Shown here piece after piece: positions 26,070-33,928 of a DNA stretch of 64,000 nt. Below the pieces are notes generated by a model. That model made no database searches, was not told the DNA's origin, and saw only the letters and a list, made by a program, of their open reading frames with translations. This DNA is from Streptomyces vinaceus (GTDB taxonomy: Bacteria > Actinomycetota > Actinomycetes > Streptomycetales > Streptomycetaceae): the NCBI RefSeq assembly GCF_008704935.1, contig NZ_CP023692.1, positions 4,268,001-4,332,000 of the forward strand. The letters are read 5' to 3'. Positions within the stretch are counted from its first letter, which is position 1. The number at the start of each line of letters is the position of its first letter. Both the position numbers and the translations under genes were made by a program.

Positions 26070-26300
26070 TCGAACGGGACGGTCGAGAGGCCCAGCGGGG
26101 CGGACGAGGCGCTCAGCGGGGCGGGCATGAGGTTGAACGGGACGGATGAGGGCTCGGCGGGGCGGGCATGAGGTCGAACGGGACGGATGAGGTGATCAGG
26201 GGGCAGGCGAGCGGCCTGGCGGGGGCGGAATGGGGCCCATGGGGGCGGACAAGCGGCCTGGCAGGGGCGGAATGAGGCCCATCAGGACGGAATAGGGCGG
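26070..26300 (-). repeat. Degenerate tandem array in the core of copy B
   Basis: Units such as GAACGGGACGGATGAGG, GGGGCGGGCATGAGG and GGGGCGGAATGAGGCCCA recur every ~19-38 bases. Their number and order differ from those in copy A, so this is the most variable part of the unit. Confidence 0.65.
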
Positions 26301-26625
26301 TGAGGAGGGCGAGGTGGAGCCTGATGCCGGACTTTCCAACCTCTCAGTCAGGCAAGGCCCCTTGCAGGCCTCGACCGGCCGGCCACCAAAAGGGACAAAC
26401 AGCCCGCTGTCGCAGGCCGGGAGACATCCGGATCCCCCGTGGGCGGCTTATGTCCGGCCACGGGCGGTCGTCGGACGCTGTGCCGAGAGGAGCGCGTAGC
26501 GATCTGGCGCGCCACCCCGCGTTACATGCGCATCTCATCGCTGCCGGGTGCAGGGAGGGGGCTGCCAGGGCGCGGGATCGGCGTCCCTGACGCGGGCATG
26601 TGCATGGCTGTCACCTGACCGTTCC

Positions 26626-26778
26626 TTCGGGGGCTTCCCGGCAGTCTTATGGCATTCCGGGGCGGGCCGGGCAGTCAAGGGTGGCCGAAGGCCATCGCGA
26701 AGCGACGCGAACGAAGTGAGCGCCCTTGACGGCCCGGACCGACACGGAAGGACAGTGGACTGCCGGGAAACCCCCGGA
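26626..26778 (-). repeat. ~153 bp palindromic module, copy 4
   Basis: Starts TTCGGGGGCTTCCCGGCAGT and ends GTGGACTGCCGGGAAACCCC; it carries the GGCCGG/CCGGCC arm variant, as does the module at 6454. It ends 28 bases before the stop codon of the DUF397 gene. Confidence 0.9.
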
Positions 26779-26805
26779 CTCCCTCTGATGCCGTCCGGCC
26801 GGAGC

Positions 26806-27051
26806 TCAGGCTCCGGTGACCCCGCCCAGGAACGCGGCCCAGGCCGTGGGCGCGACGGCCAGCTCGGGCCCGGCCGTCACCTTCGAGTCCCGGACGTGGA
26901 CGGCGTCGGGACATGTGGCGACCTCGACGCAGCTGTCCCCGTCGCCACTGCTGTACGTCGACTTGTGCCAGGAGAGGGCGACTTCAACGCAGTCGTCGCC
27001 CTGGCTTCCGCTGTAGCTGCTCTTGAACCACCGCAAGGGAGAGCTGTTCAC
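26806..27051 (-). CDS. DUF397 protein with a duplicated N-terminal motif
   Basis: 81 residues. The usual DUF397 opening (W-x-K-S-S-Y-S...C-V-E-V-A) occurs twice in tandem: LRWFKSSYSGSQGDDCVEVA and then LSWHKSTYSSGDGDSCVEVA, followed by the normal end (VHVRDSKVTAGPELAVAPTA). Ordinary DUF397 proteins have one. They are partners of XRE/DUF5753 regulators. The ATG overlaps the stop of the XRE gene by 4 bases (ATGA), giving coupled expression. A short CCGGAGC/GCTCCGG hairpin covers the stop codon. Confidence 0.9.
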   Translation of the reverse strand: MNSSPLRWFKSSYSGSQGDDCVEVALSWHKSTYSSGDGDSCVEVATCPDAVHVRDSKVTAGPELAVAPTAWAAFLGGVTGA

Positions 27052-27884
27052 AGGGATCCTCGCATTCGCATCAACAGGCCCGCGCTGTCAGCCGGGTTGA
27101 GGGCCTGGATACGAAGTTTGGCATACCGTTGATGGAGAAGGCTGATGTCTTTTGGGCCTGAGATGACGAGGCCCGACTGCTGTCCCTCGCTGTAGGCCAG
27201 CCACTCGTTGTCCTCGGTTTCCAGGAGTCGGAAGGGGCCATCGGTGCCCGCGTGAATCGGCTGGATCGTCGGCATGATCTGGATGTCGACGTTGGGCAGT
27301 TTCGCGCGCTCCACCAGATGGTCGATCTGTTCGCGTGTGACCTCCACTCCGCCGGTCCGTCGTTCGATCACCGCCTGCTCGATGATGAAGCTGAAGGCGA
27401 TGTACGGCGTGCGCACCAGCAGCTTCTGTCGTTCGGCGCGGGCCGTTATACGGGCCTCGGCCTCGCCGGGCGTGATCAACGGAGGGACGTTGTCGATCTG
27501 CGCCCGACCGTAGGCCTCCGTCTGTAACAGCCCCGGGATCGACCTGCACTCGTAGGTATTGAGCGCAATGGCGACGTCCTCCAGCTCCGCCCACCGCCTG
27601 AACCACGACGCGAGCCCCCGCCGTCGTTGCAGCTGCTTCGCCGCGATGCGGATCACCCCGAACGCGTCCAGCGCCTCCTCCGAGCGGCTCACGAACTTCA
27701 CCGACGGGTGCCGCCGGCCCTGCTCGACCGAGCCGACGTACTGGACCGAGTACCGGACCTGCTCGGCCAGTTGCTCCTGTGTGAGTCCCGCGCGTCTGCG
27801 GAAGGCCTTCACGGTCTCCCCGAAGTTCCGCAGGTCGCTGTCCGGCTCGACCTCGCCGTCGCCGCTCTCCTCGTGACTCACCAT
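27048..27884 (-). CDS. XRE-family regulator with DUF5753 domain, one TTA codon
   Basis: 278 residues. HTH at ~20-75 (GLTQEQLAEQVRYSVQYVGS), then DUF5753 (CRSIPGLLQTEAYGRAQI; LPNVDIQIMPTIQPIHAGTD; SEGQQSGLVISGPKDISLLH). It differs clearly from the paralogues at 1940 and 40246, which resemble each other more. ATG 27884 is preceded by AGGAGG at 7-8 bases. A TTA codon (read on the minus strand at 27527-27525) suggests bldA dependence. It is divergent from an ATP-binding gene at 28012: together DUF397, XRE and ATPase are the well-known three-component set of Streptomyces. Confidence 0.93.
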   Translation of the reverse strand: MVSHEESGDGEVEPDSDLRNFGETVKAFRRRAGLTQEQLAEQVRYSVQYVGSVEQGRRHPSVKFVSRSEEALDAFGVIRIAAKQLQRRRGLASWFRRWAELEDVAIALNTYECRSIPGLLQTEAYGRAQIDNVPPLITPGEAEARITARAERQKLLVRTPYIAFSFIIEQAVIERRTGGVEVTREQIDHLVERAKLPNVDIQIMPTIQPIHAGTDGPFRLLETEDNEWLAYSEGQQSGLVISGPKDISLLHQRYAKLRIQALNPADSAGLLMRMRGSL

Positions 27885-28011
27885 CGCGGTCACCTCCTGC
27901 GTTCAGGTTCACGGGCGGTGACCGCCACTGTCCAGAGCGTGAACTCGTACAGTTGAAAAGTAGCGGTCGACTTTCTGGGAACTGCCCCTCTCACCCGGGC
28001 ACGTTGCTCCC

Positions 28012-28542
28012 ATGACCGCAGCCCCTGCCTGTGCCCAGGCCCCCGTACGCGTGTTCACTCAGCGTTTCAGCAGCACCCGGCGCGGCGCCCGCCTCGCGCG
28101 GTGTCTCGCCATGGTCGAGCTGCACGACTGGGGGATCCCGCACCGCAGCCCGCTGTCCGAGGACGCGGAGCGGATCGTCGCCGAGTTCACCGCCAACGCC
28201 GTCCTCCACGGGAATGCCGCCGGACGGGACTTCGAGCTCAAGCTGACGCTCCTCGGGAGCGTGCTCCGGATCGAGGTGTCCGACGCCCGCCGGGAGCGAC
28301 GGCCGGTCGTCCAGCCGCATGCCGACCAGGCCGAGGGCGGCTACGGCCTGCGGATCGTCGATGCCGTCGCCGCCGACTGGGGCGTCGCCGACCGCGTGAT
28401 CGGCAAGACGGTCTGGGCCGAGCTGGGCTCAGGGTGCAGTGAGCGGCGGGGTCTGAGCCGACGTGACCGGCGTGGCGGTGGCTGTGCCCCTCTTGTGGGT
28501 GATGGCGGTCCGAACAATTTCGAAGTATTTTCAAAGTTGTGA
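28012..28542 (+). CDS. ATP-binding (HATPase_c_2, anti-sigma-type) regulatory protein
   Basis: 176 residues. GHKL-type ATPase: N box RIVAEFTANAVLHGN, then LRIEVSDARRERRPV and G box EGGYGLRIVDAVAADWG. Small proteins like this resemble RsbW/SpoIIAB and typically stand divergent from XRE/DUF397 pairs in Streptomyces; whether they act as kinases is open. The last ~35 residues (RRGLSRRDRRGGGCAPLVGD) are low complexity and may be a frame extension; the stop overlaps the next GTG by 4 bases. Confidence 0.88.
   Translation: MTAAPACAQAPVRVFTQRFSSTRRGARLARCLAMVELHDWGIPHRSPLSEDAERIVAEFTANAVLHGNAAGRDFELKLTLLGSVLRIEVSDARRERRPVVQPHADQAEGGYGLRIVDAVAADWGVADRVIGKTVWAELGSGCSERRGLSRRDRRGGGCAPLVGDGGPNNFEVFSKL
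28515..28539. promoter_or_regulatory. Imperfect AT-rich palindrome over the start of the Phd-like gene
   Basis: CAATTTCGAAGTATTTTCAAAGTTG-type dyad: arms CAA-TT-GAA and TTC-AA-TTG, 16 of 24 positions symmetrical. It spans 28515-28539 and touches the GTG start of the next gene. This resembles an autoregulatory operator of an antitoxin gene. Confidence 0.45.
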
Positions 28543-29015
28543 CCGCTGAGAATGCTGTGAACTTCTCCGAGCTGGTGAACAAGAACAAGCAGACGCTCGC
28601 TCGGCTCAAGGAATCACCCCGGCTGCTCCTCCACCGCAGAGACGGTGAGGACTTGGTCCTCACCACGGCCGCGAGAGCGGAGCAGGACCAGACCGTCGTA
28701 TCGGCTGCTACCCGCATGCTGGCCGCGATGGCGCGGCGGGAGCCTGGCAGCATGGAGTTGCTGCTCGACATACTGCCGGACGCGTTTCCCTGGGTCCGCT
28801 TCCTGCCCGAACCCGATGTCCATGCGTTCGCCGTCGAGCTGGTTGACACGATGCGTGCAGCCGACTCCATCGGCAACAGTGCCTCCGTGGCCCAGTTGCT
28901 CGTCGCATGGCAGCACACGGCCGAAATCCACTCGGACCCCGAGCTGTTCGAAGCGCTGTCCAGGGATCATGATGCGGACTACGGGCCGGTGCCCGATCCG
29001 CGAGGTGTCGCATGA
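28539..29015 (+). CDS. Phd/YefM-antitoxin-like protein
   Basis: 158 residues. The first ~50 (VNFSELVNKNKQTLARLKES then RLLLHRRDGEDLVLTTAARA) look like the Phd/YefM fold: a helix that ends in L-x-x-S followed by two strands, L-x-R-R-D-G-E-D-L-V-L. The C-terminal ~100 residues are helical (AATRMLAAMARREPGSMELL; FLPEPDVHAFAVELVDTMRA). The GTG start sits within an AT-rich dyad and overlaps the stop of the ATPase. No recognisable toxin follows: the ATG overlapping its stop at 29012 opens a frame of low-complexity residues. It may be a solitary antitoxin. Confidence 0.7.
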   Translation: MTAENAVNFSELVNKNKQTLARLKESPRLLLHRRDGEDLVLTTAARAEQDQTVVSAATRMLAAMARREPGSMELLLDILPDAFPWVRFLPEPDVHAFAVELVDTMRAADSIGNSASVAQLLVAWQHTAEIHSDPELFEALSRDHDADYGPVPDPRGVA

Positions 29016-29135
29016 CGCCAGGGCGCGGGGACCGCGCGGCGCCGCCCGCCCCTGACGGCCTGGATCACCTTCGCGGGCACCGGGCACCCGCGAGCCACCG
29101 ACCGGCGGTGAGCGCGGTTCGGCCGGCTCGGGCTC

Positions 29136-29621
29136 TCAGCGGCGCCAGCGGGGGGACCTGTCGTCCGGGCGGTCCGGGCTCGGGAAGTGGAAGGGGACTC
29201 CCAGGTGGTCGGCGAGGGCCGTGCCGGCGCGGGTGGCCACCGCAGCGGCCGTGGCCCGGTGGACCGTGGCCAGGTGGTGTTCGCCGGCCGGGGCTTCGGT
29301 GATGGCCAGCAGCTCCACGAACCAGTCGTGGACGGTGTCCCCGTCCCACACGGCCTCCACCGCCACCACGCGCCCGGGGAACCCGGCGGCGCGGGCCGCC
29401 AGCGAGTCGAGGTCGACCGGGGAGTCGGGGGTGCGGGCCACCCGGGCCCCGAAGTGCGCGTAGCGGGCGCCGACCAGGTCCTGGGCCTCCCCGAGGCCGA
29501 GGCCCCAGGTGCGGCAGGCTTCCCAGACCGCCCGGACCGCGTACATGTACCGGTCCTGGAGGACGTACCCGTCGGCCTGTTCGCGGACGCCCGCCGGGAC
29601 GCTCTCCCACCGGAAGCTCAC
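29136..29621 (-). CDS. Hypothetical protein, second gene of a coupled pair
   Basis: 161 residues, soluble. Features: VSFRWESVPAGVREQADGYV start, then YMYAVRAVWEACRTWGLGLG, VVAVEAVWDGDTVHDWFVEL and a Pro/Arg-rich end. I know no family. GTG 29621 overlaps the stop of the preceding gene by 4 bases (GTGA), which fixes both frames. It converges with the Phd-like gene, 120 bases away. High acidic and aromatic content suggests a small enzyme or an immunity-type protein, but nothing decides. Confidence 0.65.
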   Translation of the reverse strand: MSFRWESVPAGVREQADGYVLQDRYMYAVRAVWEACRTWGLGLGEAQDLVGARYAHFGARVARTPDSPVDLDSLAARAAGFPGRVVAVEAVWDGDTVHDWFVELLAITEAPAGEHHLATVHRATAAAVATRAGTALADHLGVPFHFPSPDRPDDRSPRWRR

Positions 29622-29863
29622 GCGGAAGGCTCCGGGACGAAGACGCTCACCCGGTACGTCGTCGGGTGGATGGTGCGGCCGCAGAACTGGTCGATCCGCA
29701 CGCACTCGGGGTCGACGCCGCGCTCGGAGCGGAGGCGGCGGACGTACTCCTTCATCTCCCCGTGCTCCTGCGTCGAGAACAGCGGTTCCCAGTGGCCGCG
29801 TACGGCCGCCGCCCGGCGGTGGGCACGTTCCCTGCTCCGCTTGCGCTTCTGCTGCCCCGGCAT
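29618..29863 (-). CDS. Small basic hypothetical protein, first gene of a coupled pair
   Basis: 81 residues. A very basic start (MPGQQKRKRSRERAHRRAAA) is followed by WEPLFSTQEHGEMKEYVRRL and a beta-rich end TIHPTTYRVSVFVPEPSA. ATG 29863 is preceded by a G-run (AGGGGG) about 10 bases upstream; ATG 29890 is in frame. The gene overlaps the next by 4 bases. I do not recognise the family. The basic head could bind nucleic acid. Confidence 0.6.
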   Translation of the reverse strand: MPGQQKRKRSRERAHRRAAAVRGHWEPLFSTQEHGEMKEYVRRLRSERGVDPECVRIDQFCGRTIHPTTYRVSVFVPEPSA

Positions 29864-29923
29864 GTGGATCAGCCCCCTTTCGGGGGCCATCGTCGGACCG
29901 GCCGTGCGCCCGCGTCGAACGAA

Positions 29924-30784
29924 TTAGAGGTACTGCGCGAAGTCGTCGAGGACGCGCAGGATCTCCGGCTCCCGCTCCGGCGGGAGCTGGAGGACGACCT
30001 CCTCGATCCCCAGCTCCGCGTAGTGGGCGAGCTTGCCCGGGTTCGGCTGGACGGCGTACGGGACCACCTGGAGGCCCTTCGGGTCGCGGCCCGCGGTCTC
30101 CCAGACCTGGCGCAGCACCGGCAGCGACTCGGTGAGGCCGCCCCCGCCGATGGGGAGCCAGCCGTCGGCGTGGTCGGCGATGGCCGCGAAGAGCTTCGGG
30201 CCGGCCGCGCCGCCGATCAGGGTGCGGGGGCCGTGCAGGAGGTGGCCGGGGCCGAGGGAGCGCGGCGCCAGGACCGGCTTGGGGTGGGCCATGCTGGCCT
30301 GCACGGAGGAGAACTCACCGACGTACGCGGTGGGTTCCGGCGCCCACAGGGCGCGCATGAGGGCCATCCGGTCCCGGACCAGTTCGCGGCGGGTGTGCCA
30401 CTCGATTCCGTGGTCGGCGGCCTCCTCCACGTTCCAGCCGTAGCCGATCCCGAGGGTGAAGCGGCCGCCGGAGAGGTGGTCGAGGGTGGCGACCTGCTTC
30501 GCGAGGGCGATGGGGTCGTGCTCGGTGACGAGGGTGATGCCCGTGCCGAGCGCGAGGCGTTCGGTGACGGCGGCGGCCTGGCCGAGGGCGACGAAGGGGT
30601 CCAGGGTGCGTCCGTACATCTCGGGGAGGTCGCCGCCCATGGGTGCGGCGGTGTCGCGGGCGACCGGGATGTGGGTGTGCTCGGGGAGGTAGAGCCCGGC
30701 GAACCCGCGCTCCTCCAGGGCTCGGGCGAGGCGGACGGGGGAGATGGTGTGGTCCGTCAGGAAGACGGTCGTGGCGATCCGCAT
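29924..30784 (-). CDS. LLM class F420-dependent oxidoreductase
   Basis: 286 residues. MRIATTVFLTDHTISPVRLA, YLPEHTHIPVARDTA, LGTGITLVTEHDPIALAKQV, ATLDHLSGGRFTLGIGYGWN and RTLIGGAAGPKLFAAIADHA give the luciferase-like barrel in the form assigned to F420-dependent enzymes (TIGR03619 group), in which the N-E-x-x-x-H-G region is characteristic (VEEAADHG here). The start ATG 30784 has GGAGGT ~10 bases before it. FO synthase, needed for F420, is encoded 3 kb away. The substrate is unknown. Confidence 0.9.
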   Translation of the reverse strand: MRIATTVFLTDHTISPVRLARALEERGFAGLYLPEHTHIPVARDTAAPMGGDLPEMYGRTLDPFVALGQAAAVTERLALGTGITLVTEHDPIALAKQVATLDHLSGGRFTLGIGYGWNVEEAADHGIEWHTRRELVRDRMALMRALWAPEPTAYVGEFSSVQASMAHPKPVLAPRSLGPGHLLHGPRTLIGGAAGPKLFAAIADHADGWLPIGGGGLTESLPVLRQVWETAGRDPKGLQVVPYAVQPNPGKLAHYAELGIEEVVLQLPPEREPEILRVLDDFAQYL

Positions 30785-30857
30785 GACTGGGGGCACCTCC
30801 GTGGCTCTTCGGTGGAGGGCCACGCTACGGCCTGCCGGGTCGATTGTTGAGGGGGCG

Positions 30858-32486
30858 TCAGCTGCCGCCGACCGGATAGCGGGCCTGCCAGCCGGTGGAG
30901 GGGACCTGCGGGCCGTGCAGGGAGGGCCCCTGGGTCATTTCGAGGGCGAAGTCGTCGGCGAGTTCCAGGAGGGTGGCGCGGCCTTCGAGGTCGGCCAGCC
31001 AGGCGCCGGGCAGCGCGGTCTCGCCGTGGAGGGCGCCGAGCAGGGCTCCGCAGAGGGCTCCGGCGGCGGTGGAGTCGCCGCCGTGGTTGACGGCGAGGCG
31101 CAGGCCGTGCGGGACGTCCTCGGCGACGAGCGCGCAGTAGACGGCCACGGCGAGGGCGTCCTCGGCGGCGCCGGGGCCGGCGCCGCTGTCGCCCAGGGCC
31201 GACACCGTGCCGGCGGAGGGGGCTCCCTGGGGGACCGCCGCGAGGGCGCGCTGGAGGGCGTCGGTGACGGCCTGGTGGCCGGGGCGTGCGCCGAGCAGGC
31301 CGAGGGAGCGCTGGACGGCCGCGTCGAGGGAGTCGCCGCGGGTCAGGCCGTGGACGATGACGGCGAAGGCCCCGGCGGTGAGGTACGCGGCGGGGTGGCC
31401 GTGGCTCTGCGCCGCGCACTCGGTGGCGAGTTGGAGGACCAGGCCGGGCTCCCAGCCGACGAGCAGGCCGAAGGGGGCGGATCGGGCGGCCGCGGCCGCG
31501 TCGCGTGCGGTGGGGTTCTTGGGCCGGTCGAGGGTGCCGAGGACGTCGTCGGCGAAGCCGGTCAGGCAGGCGCGGTCGGGGCCCCGGCGGACGTAGAGCC
31601 ACTCCTGGCGCGCGAGCCAGCCGTTGTCCTGGCGGCGCTCATCGGGGCCCCAGTCGTGCTGGGTGGCGGCCCAGCGCAGGTACGCGCGGTGGATGTCGGT
31701 CGGCGGGTGCCAGGCGCCGGTGTCCCGGCGTACGTGGGCACGGATCAGCCCGTCGGCGGTGAACAGGGTGAGCTGGGTGGCGGCGGTGACCGTGCCGCGG
31801 GGGCCCTGCGGGCCCGGGACGGGCCCGGTCAGGCCCTGCGGGCCGTGCGCCGCGCGGATGGCGTCGAGGGAGAGCCCGGCCACGGGGGCCCCGAGGGCGT
31901 CGCCGACGGCGGACCCGAGGAGCGCCCCGCGGACGCGGCTGCGGAAGTCCTGCTGCTCGGTGCGGCCCCAGAGCCCGGAGACGACGCGGGTCCGCCCTCC
32001 GAGCGTCCCGCCGGCCTGCGCCGCGGGGCGGGCTCCGCCGACCCGGGCCGCGATCCCGGCCGCGGCGGCGGCCCCGCCCGCGATGCGGACCGCAGCTCTG
32101 GCCTCGGCCCCGGGGCCGAGCCCGGCCCCGGGACCGGTCTCGGGGCCTGCTCCGGTCCCGGCTCCAGCCGCGGCTCCCGTTCCAGCTCCAGCCGCCGCTC
32201 CGGATCCGGCTCCAGCCGCCGCTCCGGCTGCGACCCCTATCCCGGCTCCCGCCCCGGCCCCGGCCCCCGTCCCAGCCCCGGCCTCGGCCCCGGTCAGGCC
32301 TCCGACTCCGGGCGCGGGCGCAGCGGCAGCCCCGGCCGTGACCCCGATCCCGGTCAGGCCTCCGACTCCGGGCGCAGCCGTAGCCGCGGACCCGGCCGTG
32401 GCGCCGGCCCCGGCCCCGGCCGTCGGGTGCGGGAGCGCGCCGGTGGTCGGCGGTGTGGGGTGCTCCCCGGTCGTCGTGTCGTCCAT
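30858..32486 (-). CDS. ADP-ribosylglycohydrolase-fold protein with altered metal site
   Basis: 542 residues. The first ~160 are an Ala/Gly/Thr-rich low-complexity tail. The DraG-like domain follows: RVRGALLGSAVGDALGAPVA, then TVTAATQLTLFTADGLIRAH, and near the end NHGGDSTAAGALCGALLGA. In active members, the second motif starts (S/T)-D-D-T and the last has D-S-D-S/T-T; here the two Asp are Ala-Ala, and the last reads D-S-T-A-A. Most magnesium ligands are therefore missing, so the protein may bind ADP-ribose without cleaving it. ATG 32486 has GGGGGA 6 bases upstream. It shares its direction with the LLM gene downstream. Confidence 0.85.
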   Translation of the reverse strand: MDDTTTGEHPTPPTTGALPHPTAGAGAGATAGSAATAAPGVGGLTGIGVTAGAAAAPAPGVGGLTGAEAGAGTGAGAGAGAGIGVAAGAAAGAGSGAAAGAGTGAAAGAGTGAGPETGPGAGLGPGAEARAAVRIAGGAAAAAGIAARVGGARPAAQAGGTLGGRTRVVSGLWGRTEQQDFRSRVRGALLGSAVGDALGAPVAGLSLDAIRAAHGPQGLTGPVPGPQGPRGTVTAATQLTLFTADGLIRAHVRRDTGAWHPPTDIHRAYLRWAATQHDWGPDERRQDNGWLARQEWLYVRRGPDRACLTGFADDVLGTLDRPKNPTARDAAAAARSAPFGLLVGWEPGLVLQLATECAAQSHGHPAAYLTAGAFAVIVHGLTRGDSLDAAVQRSLGLLGARPGHQAVTDALQRALAAVPQGAPSAGTVSALGDSGAGPGAAEDALAVAVYCALVAEDVPHGLRLAVNHGGDSTAAGALCGALLGALHGETALPGAWLADLEGRATLLELADDFALEMTQGPSLHGPQVPSTGWQARYPVGGS

Positions 32487-32776
32487 CGCGATCCCCCTGC
32501 CCCGCCCCGGCATGCTCTGGCGCGCACTGTAATGGACACGTCTGATCGAATCCGGAACCGGGGCGTCCAGCAGGCCGCACGGGCCCGCGGAACGGCTGGA
32601 ACCCGTACGCCGCCTCCTCGGCATCTCGTTCCCATCCGGTCCGAATCGGTCGACAGACGCCCAGGTGACGGCCCTTGATCAAGAAGTGGCACGTTTTGTC
32701 ACTGGCCTTGGAGCCGGTCGGTTTCGGCCATGTCTCGTTCATGCAGAGTTCTCCGACGGCCAACAGCCTCAAGGGC

Positions 32777-33859
32777 ATGAAGAAGGCACTCCTCGCCGCG
32801 ACCGTCGTCGCCTCCGCGCTCACCGCGTCCCTGGTCGCAGCCCCCGCCGCCTCGGCCACCGGTTGGGACCTCCCCTGGAACAACCACCACAGCCGCACCA
32901 CCTCCATACCCTTCACCGAGGCCACCGTCACCGCCGGCGCCGACGGCCGGTTCACGCTGAAGTGGAAGGCCCAGGGCGCCAAGCGGGTCCAGATCAAGGC
33001 GAACGGCAAGGTAGTCGCCAAGGGCGGCGCCCAGGGCACCGCCGTCGTCTCCGGCCTGCCCGCCGCCGACCGCCAGTGGTTCGACTTCGAGCCCGACCGC
33101 GGCGAGGGCCTGCGCCTCGCCGACCGCCTCGTCAAGCTCGACGGCGCGGTCAACTTCCGCGACGCGGGCGGCTACCGCACCACCACCGGCCAGTGGGTCA
33201 AGATGGGCGAGGTGTACCGTTCCGACGCCCTCAACAAGCTGACCGCCGCCGACCTGGCCAAGCTCCAGCGCCTGCGCGTCAAGAACGTCTTCGACCTCCG
33301 CATGGAGAGCGAGCGCACCACCGACCCCGACAAGGTCCCGGCGGGCGCCAAGTACACCGTCGCCGACGTCTTCGCGGGCTCCGGCTCCTTCCAGACCCTG
33401 CCGAAGTCCCCCGACGAGGCCGTCAAGGCCATGGTCGACGCCGAGAAGGCGATGGTCGGCGGCGAGGGCGGCAAGAAGGCGTACAGCCAGGTCTTCGAGG
33501 GCCTGGAGCGCGACCGCGACCGCGCCGTCCTCTTCCACTGCACCGCCGGCAAGGACCGCACCGGCTGGGCGAACGCCGCCCTGCTGACCGCCCTCGGCGT
33601 ACCGGCCGACACCGTCATGGCCGACTACCTGGCCAGCAACGACTACCGCAAGGCCGCCAACGAGGCCGTCCTGTCGCACCTGCCGGCCCCGCAGGCCGCC
33701 GTCTACAAGCCGATGCTCGACGTCCGCGCCGAATACCTCAACTCCGGCTACGACGAGGTCAAGGCGGAGTACGGCACCTTCGACCGCTACCTGAAGGACG
33801 GCCTCGGCCTCGACTCCCGCGAGCTGAAGCAGCTCAAGAAGGACCTCCTCGTCGGCTGA
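32777..33859 (+). CDS. Secreted protein-tyrosine/serine phosphatase (DSP/PTP loop)
   Basis: 360 residues. Signal peptide MKKALLAATVVASALTASLV ending A-S-A. A short beta domain follows, then the phosphatase: GAVNFRDAGGYRTTTGQWVK, YRSDALNKLT, LRVKNVFDLRMESERTTDPD and the catalytic P-loop HCTAGKDRTG (C-x5-R). This is the tyrosine-phosphatase-3 type often exported by actinomycetes. ATG 32777 starts the signal peptide; ATG 32741 is an alternative. The gene ends at a strong bidirectional hairpin. Confidence 0.92.
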   Translation: MKKALLAATVVASALTASLVAAPAASATGWDLPWNNHHSRTTSIPFTEATVTAGADGRFTLKWKAQGAKRVQIKANGKVVAKGGAQGTAVVSGLPAADRQWFDFEPDRGEGLRLADRLVKLDGAVNFRDAGGYRTTTGQWVKMGEVYRSDALNKLTAADLAKLQRLRVKNVFDLRMESERTTDPDKVPAGAKYTVADVFAGSGSFQTLPKSPDEAVKAMVDAEKAMVGGEGGKKAYSQVFEGLERDRDRAVLFHCTAGKDRTGWANAALLTALGVPADTVMADYLASNDYRKAANEAVLSHLPAPQAAVYKPMLDVRAEYLNSGYDEVKAEYGTFDRYLKDGLGLDSRELKQLKKDLLVG

Positions 33860-33878
33860 TCCCCCCGCCGCCACGACG

Positions 33879-33918
33879 AAGGGCCCGGCCGGGCGGAGCG
33901 CTCCCCGGCCGGGCCCTT
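33879..33918. terminator. Bidirectional terminator between phosphatase and FO synthase
   Basis: Perfect 15-bp stem AAGGGCCCGGCCGGG / CCCGGCCGGGCCCTT with a 10-base loop. It lies between two convergent genes and can serve both. Confidence 0.9.
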
Positions 33919-33928
33919 CCCCTGCGCG

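Larger units (their letters stand above)
25631..26778 (-). repeat. Palindromic repeat unit, copy B (inverted relative to copy A)
   Basis: A 1.15 kb unit, again framed by two inverted ~153 bp modules (25631-25783, 26626-26778), with an inner inverted pair (about 25891-25966 and 26447-26517) and a repetitive core (about 26070-26300). Read on the minus strand, it matches copy A from end to end apart from the core. Similarity reaches outward to about 25580. No convincing protein is encoded. Copies A and B enclose about 18 kb in inverted orientation. Confidence 0.85.

Noticed and set aside
29012-29302. Frame overlapping the stop of the Phd-like gene, as a toxin
   Set aside because: The translation is almost only Gly/Pro/Arg/Ala, no toxin motif is present, and the frame lies opposite the 29136-29621 gene.
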